A DNA stretch of 13,534 bases, taken from NCBI GenBank assembly GCA_900313545.1, contig OMRS01000270.1, positions 1 through 13,534 on the forward strand, in the 5' to 3' direction. Positions 7,542-13,534 of the stretch are shown here, piece after piece. Each line of letters starts with the position of its first letter. The first letter of the stretch is position 1. The DNA is from an uncultured Eubacteriales bacterium. Lineage in GTDB: Bacteria; Bacillota_A; Clostridia; Christensenellales; Aristaeellaceae. The notes beneath the pieces were generated by a model, which saw nothing but the letters and a program-made list of their open reading frames with translations, was not told the DNA's origin and did no database searches. The position numbers and the translations under genes were made by a program.

Positions 7542-8255
7542 ATGGCGGTACTGAGAAGCGATATTGGAAAAGTCCGTGAAATCAACGAGGACAGCGCATG
7601 GATGAACCCGGAGGCGGGCATTTACTGCGTGGCCGACGGCATGGGCGGGCATCTGGCGGGCGAGGTGGCCAGCCGGATGGCCGTGGAGGCCGTGGAGGCC
7701 CTGGCGCAGGAACAGCGCCCTGCCGGAATCCTGAAGCTGGATGCCATGATGGAGCAGGCCAACGCCCGGATCCTCGAGCATGCCCGCACCCATCCGGAGT
7801 GCAGCGGCATGGGCACCACCCTGTCGGTGCTCTGGTTCCGGGATGGATACGGCTTCATCGCGCATGTGGGGGACAGCCGCATCTACCGCTACCGCGGGGG
7901 TGTCCTGTCCCAGATGACCATGGACCACTCCCTGGTGGCGGAAATGGTGCGCTGCCGCATCCTGACCCCGGAGCAGGCCAGAAACCATCCCCGGCGCAAC
8001 ATCATCACCCGGGCCCTGGGCACCGCGGGCGACAACGAGCCCGAGCTGCTCATCGCGCAGCAGCAGCCGGGAGACGTGTGGCTGCTGTGCTCGGACGGGC
8101 TCTCCGGCGTGCTGGAGGACGGGGAGATGACCCGGTGCCTGAAGGAGAGCGCAAGCCTGGAGGAGGCCGGGGACGCGCTCATTGCCGCGGCCCTGGAGGC
8201 CGGGGGCCCGGACAACGTCACCCTGATCCTGACCGGCGGGAAGGAGAAGGTGTGA
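7542..8255 (+). CDS. stp: PP2C-family Ser/Thr protein phosphatase (PrpC/Stp)
   Basis: This metal-dependent cytoplasmic phosphatase reverses phosphorylation by the adjacent kinase PrkC. The 237-residue protein carries the PP2C motifs in order: SDIGKVREINED at 6-17, VADGMGG with Asp32, GMGTT at 89-93, HVGDSR at 108-113, ITRALG at 155-160, CSDGLSG with Asp185, and GGPDNVT with Asp224. Asp32, Asp185 and Asp224 are the expected metal ligands. The ATG at 7542 is chosen over upstream in-frame starts, which lie inside rlmN, because AGGAAGGA sits seven bases before it and the family motif begins at residue 6. It lies 14 bases after rlmN and ends one base before prkC, the standard phosphatase-kinase pairing of Gram-positive bacteria. 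Confidence 0.95.
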   Translation: MAVLRSDIGKVREINEDSAWMNPEAGIYCVADGMGGHLAGEVASRMAVEAVEALAQEQRPAGILKLDAMMEQANARILEHARTHPECSGMGTTLSVLWFRDGYGFIAHVGDSRIYRYRGGVLSQMTMDHSLVAEMVRCRILTPEQARNHPRRNIITRALGTAGDNEPELLIAQQQPGDVWLLCSDGLSGVLEDGEMTRCLKESASLEEAGDALIAAALEAGGPDNVTLILTGGKEKV

Positions 8256-8256
8256 G

Positions 8257-10134
8257 ATGGAAAGCAGGCTGATAGGAAAGATCATCAGCCGTCGCTTTCG
8301 GGTGGAGGAGACCATCGGCCGGGGAGGCATGTCCATCGTCTACCGGGCCTTTGACCTCAAAACCCGCCAGACAGTGGCCGTCAAGGTGCTGCGGGAGGAG
8401 TACGAGGATGACGAGGAGTACCGGGAGCGCTTCGGACGCGAGGCGCAGGTCTACCGGAAGCTGAGCCATCCCAACATCGTCAACCTCATCGCCACCGGTA
8501 TGGCGGGCGGGATCTCCTACATCGCCATGGACTATGTGGACGGCAGGACCCTCAAGGAGCTCATCGCCGAGAAGCGGCGGATGGAGCCCGAGGAGGCCGT
8601 GCATTACGCCCTGCAGACCCTGGCGGGTCTGGGTCATGCCCATGCCCGGGGAATCATCCACCGGGACGTGAAGCCCCAGAACATCATGGTCAGCAGGAAC
8701 GGCCAGGTCAAGGTGGCCGATTTCGGCATCGCAGGCATGGCGGACACCAAAACCCTTTCCAGCGACGGCACGATTCTGGGAAGCGTGCATTATTTTTCCC
8801 CGGAGCAGGCCAAGGGCCAGAGCGCCACGGCTGCTTCGGACCTGTATTCCGTGGGCATCATCCTGTATGAGATGCTTACGGGCCATGTGCCCTTTGAGGG
8901 CGAAACGGCCACCGCCGTGGCCATGATGCACCTGATGAAGGAAGCCCCCAGTCTGGAGGGCGAGCCCGGGGTGACCATGGCCCTTGCCGCCGTGGTGGCC
9001 AAGTCCCTGCGCAAGAACCCCGCCGAGCGCTACCAGAGCGCCGAGGAGATGACCCGGGACCTTCGCCGGGCCCTGCGCCATCCCGACGGCACCTTCATGG
9101 TGCGCCAGGAGGAGCGGGCGAGGGAACGGCAGAAAGAGCGCAGCCGGCAGCACGGCAAGCCTTCGCCCCGTACCGCGGACGAGCGCAAAAACCTCTTCGG
9201 GCTGCTGGCGGCGGTCATCACCGTGATCCTGGTGGCCGGCATCACCCTGACCTCCTGGCACCTGTACCGCACGGTGTTCGTGCTGACCCGGGTCCCCGAT
9301 GTGGTGGGCATGGACCAGGCGGGGGCCGAGCGGCGCATCAGCGGTGCGCACCTGAAGAGCGTGGCGCTCTTTAAGAAGGACGAGGCGCCCGAGGGGACGG
9401 TCATCGCGCAGATGCCCCAGAGCGGCTCCGAGGTGGACCGGGAGAGCGACGTGGTGCTGACCGTGTCCATGGGCACGGGCTTCAGCGAGGTTCCCCGTCT
9501 CGTGGGGCTGACCCTGGAGGAGGCGCGCCTGGAGGCGGACAAGGCGGGACTGAGCCTGGAGGACCCGGTGAATATCGTGGTGAGCGAGCAGAAAAAGGGC
9601 ATGGTGATCAGCCAGGCCATGGAGGCCGGGACCACCGTCCTTTCGGGCACGGTGCTTCCCGTGGAGGTGTCCGGAGGCCGGGTCATCATGCCCAGCCTCG
9701 TGGACTGCCGGGAGGAGGATGCCCGGGAGAAGATCCGGGAAGCGGGCCTGGAGGTGGGCACCATCATCCGCAAGAAGGTGGCCAGCCGCAGCCAGGACAG
9801 CATCGTGCTCGGCCAGTCCGTGGAGGCCTTTGAACCCACCCTTCCGGACACGCAGGTGACCCTCACCATCGGGCAGTTTGACCGTCTTCGCTGCAGCTGC
9901 ACCATCACGGTGCCCGTGGAGGTGCCCGAGGGAGGCGCGGATATCCGCATCACGCTGGTGGAGGAGGACGGCACCGAGTCGGAAAACTATGCCGCGAGAC
10001 TGACAGTGGCGGGAAAGCAGACGGTCAGCGCCACCCTCAAGAGCGAGACCGAGGGACCCAAGAAATGGCGGCTGTACGTGGACGGCAATTTCAAGAGCGA
10101 GGCCACGGTCTACATGGGACTGGGAGGAGAATGA
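8257..10134 (+). CDS. prkC: PASTA-domain membrane Ser/Thr protein kinase PrkC (Stk1)
   Basis: This Hanks-type receptor kinase senses cell-wall fragments and phosphorylates cytoplasmic targets. In B. subtilis these are known to include the RsgA homologue CpgA. The 625-residue protein has a kinase domain (about 14-275): Gly-rich loop IGRGGMSIVY, Lys43, HRDVKPQN with Asp137, DFG at 155-157, and SPEQAKG. The activation loop offers Thr164, Thr166, Ser168, Ser169 and Thr172 as possible autophosphorylation sites. A charged juxtamembrane linker (about 282-311) leads to one transmembrane helix (about 314-334). Outside are three PASTA repeats (about 345-406, 411-473 and 477-540) and a C-terminal beta-rich domain (about 546-625), also found in related kinases. 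External cysteines are Cys484, Cys546 and Cys548. AAGGAG at 8241-8246 precedes the ATG. The stop overlaps rsgA as ATGA. Confidence 0.95.
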   Translation: MESRLIGKIISRRFRVEETIGRGGMSIVYRAFDLKTRQTVAVKVLREEYEDDEEYRERFGREAQVYRKLSHPNIVNLIATGMAGGISYIAMDYVDGRTLKELIAEKRRMEPEEAVHYALQTLAGLGHAHARGIIHRDVKPQNIMVSRNGQVKVADFGIAGMADTKTLSSDGTILGSVHYFSPEQAKGQSATAASDLYSVGIILYEMLTGHVPFEGETATAVAMMHLMKEAPSLEGEPGVTMALAAVVAKSLRKNPAERYQSAEEMTRDLRRALRHPDGTFMVRQEERARERQKERSRQHGKPSPRTADERKNLFGLLAAVITVILVAGITLTSWHLYRTVFVLTRVPDVVGMDQAGAERRISGAHLKSVALFKKDEAPEGTVIAQMPQSGSEVDRESDVVLTVSMGTGFSEVPRLVGLTLEEARLEADKAGLSLEDPVNIVVSEQKKGMVISQAMEAGTTVLSGTVLPVEVSGGRVIMPSLVDCREEDAREKIREAGLEVGTIIRKKVASRSQDSIVLGQSVEAFEPTLPDTQVTLTIGQFDRLRCSCTITVPVEVPEGGADIRITLVEEDGTESENYAARLTVAGKQTVSATLKSETEGPKKWRLYVDGNFKSEATVYMGLGGE

Positions 10135-10997
10135 ACGGAACACTGGTACGGGGTATCGGCAGCTTCTACACCGTGGATGTCGGCGGGAAGCAGGTGACTT
10201 GCCGGGCCCAGAAGAAACTGCGCCGCACCGGCGCCCCCCTGGTGGGGGACCAGGTGCGCATTTCCCTGCAGGAGGGCAGCGAGGAGGGCTGGATCGAGGA
10301 GATCCTGCCCCGGAAAAACCAGCTGGAGCGCCCGGCGGTGGCCAACGTGGACCTGCTGCTGCTGGTCATCGCGCCCCTTCCGCAGCCGGACCTGCTGCTG
10401 GTGGAAAAGCTGATCCTGCGCGCGCGCATGGCCGGCATCCTTCCGGCCATCTGCGTCAACAAGCGGGACCTGGGCGGGGACCTGGCCGGGGAGATCCGGC
10501 GGGGCTACCAGGATACGGGTCTGGAGGTGTTTGATGCCTGTGCCCGGACCGGAGAGGGGACGCAGGCCCTTCGCTCGCGCATGGAAGGGAAGCTGACCTG
10601 CCTGGCGGGGCAGAGCGCCGTGGGAAAGAGCTCCCTGATCAACCGGATGTTCGGTACGGAGCTGGAGACCGGCGGTCTGAGCCGCAAAACCGACCGGGGT
10701 CGGCATACCACCCGGCGCGCGGAGCTGTGGGATTTCGGGGGTACCCTGGTCATGGATACCCCGGGTTTCAGCCTGCTGGAGACGGGGCTGGTGGACCCGG
10801 ACACGCTGACGGACTATTTTCCGGAATACCGGGAACTGGGGGCGCAGTGCCGCTTCCAGCCCTGTTTTCACATGAGCGAACCGGGCTGCGCCGTCCGCCG
10901 CGGGGTGGAGAAGGGGCAGCTTGGGGCGCTGCACTGGCAGAATTACCGCCGCATGGCGGAAGAAATCCGCCAGACGTGGCGGGAACGGTATCAATAA
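10131..10997 (+). CDS. rsgA: Small ribosomal subunit biogenesis GTPase RsgA
   Basis: RsgA is a circularly permuted GTPase that checks late 30S subunit assembly and releases RbfA. From the ATG at 10131 (ATGA overlap with prkC, preceded by GGGAGGAGA) the protein has 288 residues. It contains an N-terminal OB-fold (about 1-65), then the permuted GTPase motifs in the diagnostic order: G4 NKRD at 110-113, G1 GQSAVGKSS at 160-168 and G3 DTPG at 209-212. A C-terminal zinc finger uses Cys240, Cys245, His247 and Cys253. An upstream in-frame ATG at 10065 would lie inside prkC and add residues unlike the family, so it was not used. It follows prkC directly, which fits the known phosphorylation of its B. 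subtilis counterpart by PrkC. Confidence 0.95.
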   Translation: MNGTLVRGIGSFYTVDVGGKQVTCRAQKKLRRTGAPLVGDQVRISLQEGSEEGWIEEILPRKNQLERPAVANVDLLLLVIAPLPQPDLLLVEKLILRARMAGILPAICVNKRDLGGDLAGEIRRGYQDTGLEVFDACARTGEGTQALRSRMEGKLTCLAGQSAVGKSSLINRMFGTELETGGLSRKTDRGRHTTRRAELWDFGGTLVMDTPGFSLLETGLVDPDTLTDYFPEYRELGAQCRFQPCFHMSEPGCAVRRGVEKGQLGALHWQNYRRMAEEIRQTWRERYQ

Positions 10998-11027
10998 GGT
11001 CAAATACGGAATCAGGAGGCTGTCATC

Positions 11028-11675
11028 ATGGAGATTGCGCCTTCCGTCCTTGGGGCGGACCTGTTGAACCTGGAGAGGGACATCCGTCGGGCCGAGGCCG
11101 CGGGTGTCACCTGGCTGCATCTGGACCAGATGGACGGGGTGTTTGTGCCCAACATCAGCTTCGGACCGGCGTTCGTGCGGGCCATCCGCGCTGTGACGCC
11201 CCTGACGCTGGATGTGCACCTGATGCTTTCACGTTCTGAAAACTATCTGGAGGCCTACAAAAAGGCCGGAGCGGACCGCATTACCATCCATGCGGAGCTG
11301 CCCGACCCTGCGGGACTGCTGAAGGAGATCCGTCATCTCGGGTGTGCGCCGGGACTGGCCCTGCGCCCGGATACGCCTGTGGAGCAGGTGGAGGAGCTTC
11401 TGCACCTGTGCGATCTGATCCTGGTGATGACCGTCATGCCGGGATTCGGCGGGCAGTCCCTGCAGGAGGAGTGCCTCAGGAAGATCCCGGTGCTGCGGGA
11501 GATGTGCGCCCGGCAGGGACTCTCGCCGGTCTTTGAGATCGACGGGGGTGTCAAGCGGAGCAATCTGGCCCTCTGCCGGCACTACGGAGCCGAAATGCTG
11601 GTGGCCGGGACCGCCTTCTTTGGGGATCCCGAGCCCGGGGAACTGGTGCGCCTGTGCCGGGAGAGCGTGGCATGA
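11028..11675 (+). CDS. rpe: Ribulose-phosphate 3-epimerase
   Basis: Rpe interconverts ribulose 5-phosphate and xylulose 5-phosphate in the pentose phosphate pathway. The 215-residue TIM-barrel protein begins MEIAPSVLGAD. It keeps the metal and catalytic residues His31 and Asp33 in HLDQMDG, His64 in VHLM, and Asp172 in EIDGGV. The phosphate-binding region includes MPGFGGQ at 137-143 and AGTAFF near the C-terminus. Position 34 is Gln where Val is common (DVMDG); this residue is not itself a ligand. AGGAGG at 11014-11019 gives a strong start with eight-base spacing. It lies 30 bases after rsgA, the largest gap inside the run from stp to thiN, with no promoter or terminator visible. Its stop overlaps the thiN start as ATGA. 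Length is normal for the family. Confidence 0.95.
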   Translation: MEIAPSVLGADLLNLERDIRRAEAAGVTWLHLDQMDGVFVPNISFGPAFVRAIRAVTPLTLDVHLMLSRSENYLEAYKKAGADRITIHAELPDPAGLLKEIRHLGCAPGLALRPDTPVEQVEELLHLCDLILVMTVMPGFGGQSLQEECLRKIPVLREMCARQGLSPVFEIDGGVKRSNLALCRHYGAEMLVAGTAFFGDPEPGELVRLCRESVA

Positions 11676-12334
11676 AGGCGCTGCTGGTCCTGGGGGGCGA
11701 GGCGCCCGGTGCCGCGCTTCTCAGGACCCTTCGGGAAAAGGCGGATCTGCTTGTGGCCTGCGACCGGGGACTGGAGGCCGTGAGGGAGGCGGGGCTTTCC
11801 TGCGACCTGGCCATCGGGGACATGGACTCCGTGGATGCCCTGGTGCTTGGCGCGCTGCCTCCCGGTACCCCTGTTCGGCGGCTTCCGGTCATGAAGGATG
11901 ACACGGACTGCGTGGCCGCCCTGCGGGAGGTGCGCACGCTGGGCGTGGAGGAAGTGGTGCTGACCGGGGCCCTCGGGGGCCGGATCGATCATGCCCTGGG
12001 CAATCTCCAGGCGCTCTTTGCTGCGCGGCAGATGGGCATGCGCGCCAGCATCCGGGAGGAGGGGCAGGAGATTCTGCCGCTTCTGGGCGGAGAAGAGGCG
12101 GTCCTGCGGGGCGCAGAGGGGAACACCGTCTCCCTGCTTGCCTGCGGGCAGGCCACGGGGGTGACGCTGACCGGATTTTGCTATCCGCTCTCCGGCGGCA
12201 CGCTGACCGGAGATCTCCCCCTGGGCATCAGCAACGTGGTCACGGGGGATCCGGCCACGGTGCATCTGGAGACAGGGAGGCTGTGGCTGTTTCACCTGAA
12301 AGCACAAAGAAGCCCGGGAGGAAGGCCGCGGTAA
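11672..12334 (+). CDS. thiN: Thiamine pyrophosphokinase
   Basis: ThiN transfers pyrophosphate from ATP to thiamine, making the cofactor thiamine diphosphate. The 220-residue product shows the family motifs ACDRGL at 29-34, GDMDS at 49-53, KDDTD at 75-79 and TGALGGRIDH at 98-107. These supply the acidic metal-binding residues Asp50, Asp52, Asp76, Asp77, Asp79 and Asp106. A C-terminal beta-sandwich domain carries the SNVV segment that corresponds to the usual GISNE region. The start at 11672 overlaps the rpe stop (ATGA), with GGGAG at 11659-11663. An ATG six codons earlier lies within rpe and is less likely. It is the last gene of the operon. The C-terminus (ending SPGGRPR) looks complete, so the nearby mobile element has not cut it. 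Confidence 0.93.
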   Translation: MKALLVLGGEAPGAALLRTLREKADLLVACDRGLEAVREAGLSCDLAIGDMDSVDALVLGALPPGTPVRRLPVMKDDTDCVAALREVRTLGVEEVVLTGALGGRIDHALGNLQALFAARQMGMRASIREEGQEILPLLGGEEAVLRGAEGNTVSLLACGQATGVTLTGFCYPLSGGTLTGDLPLGISNVVTGDPATVHLETGRLWLFHLKAQRSPGGRPR

Positions 12335-12391
12335 CGCCGGATGGACACCTGACCGGAAAAACTGTGAGGCAACGAAAAAAGGTTATAATGG

Positions 12392-12432
12392 AAGCATGAT
12401 GAGAAGTGTACAGATCGTCATGCTTGTTTTTT
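12392..12432 (+). terminator. Probable rho-independent terminator after thiN
   Basis: AAGCATGA (12392-12399) pairs perfectly with TCATGCTT (12418-12425). One G-U pair and two further pairs extend this to an 11-base-pair stem with a 12-base loop. A single G then leads into T6 (12427-12432). It lies 57 bases after the thiN stop and suits the end of the operon. The stem is only moderately G+C-rich. It may instead belong to the insertion sequence, where terminators can block incoming transcription. Confidence 0.6.
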
Positions 12433-12546
12433 ACCCCGTGCAGGGAGAATCCTGTAATTCGGATCATACTCACGTGTAAACATGACTGCCTGTACGGCAA
12501 TCGTGATAAAGTATCATTTTTTAGCTGCAGAAGCTGAGAAGTACAG
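12401..12546 (+). repeat. Imperfect direct repeat pair GAGAAGT(GT)ACAG
   Basis: GAGAAGTGTACAG at 12401-12413 recurs as GAGAAGTACAG at 12536-12546, differing by a two-base insertion. The first copy lies in the terminator loop and the second in front of a T6 run. They may be protein-binding repeats of the mobile element's left end or chance similarity in A+T-rich DNA. Confidence 0.3.
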
Positions 12547-12560
12547 CATTTTTTCCTGCG

Positions 12561-12572
12561 AAACATATGTTT
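12561..12572. promoter_or_regulatory. Palindrome AAACATATGTTT upstream of the transposase promoter
   Basis: This is a perfect 12-base palindrome, followed by more T residues. Its core ACATATGT is repeated exactly in a second palindrome at 12610-12619. It ends eight bases before the -35 box of the transposase promoter. Its form suits a dimeric DNA-binding protein. That role is an inference. Confidence 0.35.
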
Positions 12573-12579
12573 TTTTCCC

Positions 12580-12608
12580 TCGACGATAAATACACGATCA
12601 TTTATAAT
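12580..12608 (+). promoter_or_regulatory. Probable promoter of the transposase gene
   Basis: TCGACG (12580-12585), matching four of six TTGACA positions, is followed after an ideal 17 bases by a perfect TATAAT (12603-12608). Transcription would start near 12615. AGGGGG at 12630-12635 then serves as ribosome binding site for the ATG at 12645. Confidence 0.65.
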
Positions 12609-12609
12609 G

Positions 12610-12619
12610 TACATATGTA
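12610..12619. promoter_or_regulatory. Palindrome TACATATGTA at the transposase transcription start
   Basis: This perfect 10-base palindrome starts one base after the -10 box and covers the predicted transcription start. It shares the core ACATATGT with the palindrome at 12561-12572, centred 48 bases upstream. A repressor bound here would block RNA polymerase. No such regulator is identified in the window. Confidence 0.35.
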
Positions 12620-12644
12620 TAGCTCTGCGAGGGGGCGTATTCTT

Positions 12645-13534
12645 ATGTCTCGGCCTGTTTCCGGGGAAAACAGAACGTATCGGGTAAAGATAAAGCAACG
12701 CAATGGCGGGCATTACGTATACGAACGTACAGAGAGATATGAGAACGGCCGTATGCATAAAACAGGCAAAGATGTTCTCATCGGTAAGATTCTTCCTGAT
12801 GATCCTGAAGGGAAAATAGTCCCTACACGTCCCAAAGGAAAACCTGTTCAGAATCAGACCAGTACATCAGCATCAGGAGTTACCCGGGATACTGATCACC
12901 AGATCTCTGCCTCCGGACAGCATATTGGATCGAAGGAGATACTGGATGCGGTTGCCGAAAAAAACGGAATAGAAGAGGACATTTATTCTCTCTTGGAGAA
13001 TGATATGGGTACGGCCCGGAAGCTCATATCATGTGCAAGATTTCTAACATGTACGGATGGTGAATGCCTGTCGCATATCGAGACATGGCAATTGATGCAT
13101 CCAATTCCATATGCAGAAGGGCTTTCAAGGGATATCTGTCACAAACTCACTGAAGAACTTGGACAAAGTGAATCTTTCCTGCAAGGTCTATCTGCAAAAC
13201 GTATGCGACGAGAAAAAGACGATGTACTCATCGTTGCATACGATGCAGCTGCGGTGTCCACCTGTTCCAATCACCAGACAGATGCAGGAACTTGGTTCAA
13301 CAAAGACGGCGACGGGTTAAGGACGATCAGGTTGCTTGCTTTATACTCGTCTGAAAACAATGCAGCACTCGGTTTTACAAAGCAACCGGGCAACATTCCG
13401 GATGTTGTCTCTGTCAGAAACGCCGTTTCACAATTGGGAGTCCTTACATCTAAAAACATAATATTGGTTACAGACAATGGATTTTTCAGTGAGGAAAATG
13501 CCTGTTTTTTGATAGAAAACGAAATGGGTTTCCT
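12645..13534 (+). CDS. DDE transposase, IS1634/IS4-like, truncated by the window edge
   Basis: The frame is open for 296 codons and runs off the right edge. The N-terminus, with YVYERTERYENG and KDVLIGKI at about 24-49, resembles the YVYE...IGK segment at the start of IS1634-type transposases in Bacillota. The first catalytic Asp is probably Asp200 in VAYDAAAVS. GNIPDV at 249-254 is the usual segment between the first two catalytic residues. The second Asp is probably Asp277 in LVTDNGFFSEEN. The third acidic residue would lie beyond the window. The block after Asp200 (AAAVS) differs from the usual TTS-type sequence, and TDNGF replaces the common DRGF, so this is a divergent member. The start at 12645 follows AGGGGG by nine bases. 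An alternative ATG at 12615 lies at the predicted transcription start and has no ribosome binding site. Codon use is much more A+T-rich than in the operon, indicating recent transfer. No stop or frameshift is seen. Confidence 0.75.
   Translation, partial: MSRPVSGENRTYRVKIKQRNGGHYVYERTERYENGRMHKTGKDVLIGKILPDDPEGKIVPTRPKGKPVQNQTSTSASGVTRDTDHQISASGQHIGSKEILDAVAEKNGIEEDIYSLLENDMGTARKLISCARFLTCTDGECLSHIETWQLMHPIPYAEGLSRDICHKLTEELGQSESFLQGLSAKRMRREKDDVLIVAYDAAAVSTCSNHQTDAGTWFNKDGDGLRTIRLLALYSSENNAALGFTKQPGNIPDVVSVRNAVSQLGVLTSKNIILVTDNGFFSEENACFLIENEMGF

Larger units (their letters stand above)
12335..12644. other. A+T-rich gap between thiN and the transposase gene
   Basis: This 310-base stretch has no credible complete gene. 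Row 12481-12540 has 25 G+C of 60 by hand count, far below the operon. It holds a terminator-like hairpin (12392-12432), an isolated TATAAT (12384-12389), several T6-T7 runs, two near-identical GAGAAGT-type repeats, two palindromes with a shared core, and the transposase promoter. The left boundary of the insertion sequence probably lies here, but I cannot place it without the right end to match inverted repeats. A minus-strand frame of 172 codons covers 12240-12758 but resembles nothing known and crosses the terminator and promoter, so I do not call it. Confidence 0.6.
12433..13534 (+). mobile_element. Left part of a probable insertion sequence (IS1634-like), right end outside the window
   Basis: Evidence for a mobile element is the transposase-like gene with its own promoter, plus a sharp fall in G+C (29/60 in row 12661-12720 against 47/60 in priA row 2101-2160) immediately after a conserved operon. 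The left boundary given is only a placeholder set after the terminator. No terminal inverted repeat or target duplication can be defined because the right end is missing. Confidence 0.6.

Noticed and set aside
8218..10143. Minus-strand open frame of 641 codons opposite prkC
   Set aside because: It is a His/Leu/Gly-rich shadow with no domain. The sense strand encodes an intact PASTA kinase.
12240..12758. Minus-strand open frame of 172 codons across the thiN end and the A+T-rich gap
   Set aside because: It spans a strong composition boundary, the terminator and the transposase promoter, and resembles no family.
13111..13320. Short + strand frame of 69 codons and an opposite minus-strand frame at 13271-13477
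   Set aside because: Both lie inside the continuous transposase frame and have no recognisable content.
12335..13534. CRISPR array, tRNA, rRNA or toxin-antitoxin module in the A+T-rich end
   Set aside because: No regular spaced repeats, cloverleaf-like sequence or paired small genes are visible. The only coding signal is the transposase.

Overview
The window looks like a chromosomal segment from a very G+C-rich member of the Bacillota (Firmicutes), most likely class Clostridia. A hand count of one row inside priA (2101-2160) gives 47 G+C out of 60. The main argument is gene order: priA-def-fmt-rsmB-rlmN-stp-prkC-rsgA-rpe-thiN is the well-known Bacillus subtilis order, and all genes lie on the + strand. 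The lineage call is an inference from synteny and protein style; no rRNA or other taxonomic marker is present.

Layout: 1-121 is a short T-rich leader with an extended -10 element ahead of mutY (122-1213). mutY overlaps priA (1195-3438, TTG start) by 19 bases. A 72-base gap holds a good promoter and a small hairpin. The long run then starts: def (3511-4035), fmt (4032-4961), rsmB (4958-6475), rlmN (6472-7527), stp (7542-8255), prkC (8257-10134), rsgA (10131-10997), rpe (11028-11675) and thiN (11672-12334). Five of these junctions are four-base ATGA stop/start overlaps (def/fmt, fmt/rsmB, rsmB/rlmN, prkC/rsgA, rpe/thiN), and the others are 1 to 30 bases apart, so this reads as one transcription unit. 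A probable rho-independent terminator follows thiN at 12392-12432.

Functionally the cluster joins DNA repair and replication restart (MutY, PriA), initiator-Met processing (Def and Fmt, which remove and add the formyl group), rRNA modification (RsmB on 16S, RlmN on 23S and tRNA), a membrane Ser/Thr kinase-phosphatase pair (PrkC/Stp), a 30S assembly GTPase (RsgA) and two metabolic enzymes (Rpe, ThiN). It is a growth and translation operon with a cell-envelope sensor in the middle.

From about 12360 the base composition drops abruptly (25/60 G+C in row 12481-12540, 29/60 in 12661-12720). The last 890 bases are an open, right-truncated reading frame for a DDE transposase resembling the IS1634/IS4-type group, with its own promoter and two matching palindromes around it. 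This gene runs off the window. It is a probable insertion sequence placed just after the operon.

I did not find a previously undescribed multi-gene system here. The most notable points are the Arg/Gly/Pro-rich extension on RsmB, the acidic tail on Def, the promoter and 5' hairpin ahead of def, and the regulatory-looking palindrome pair at the transposase promoter.
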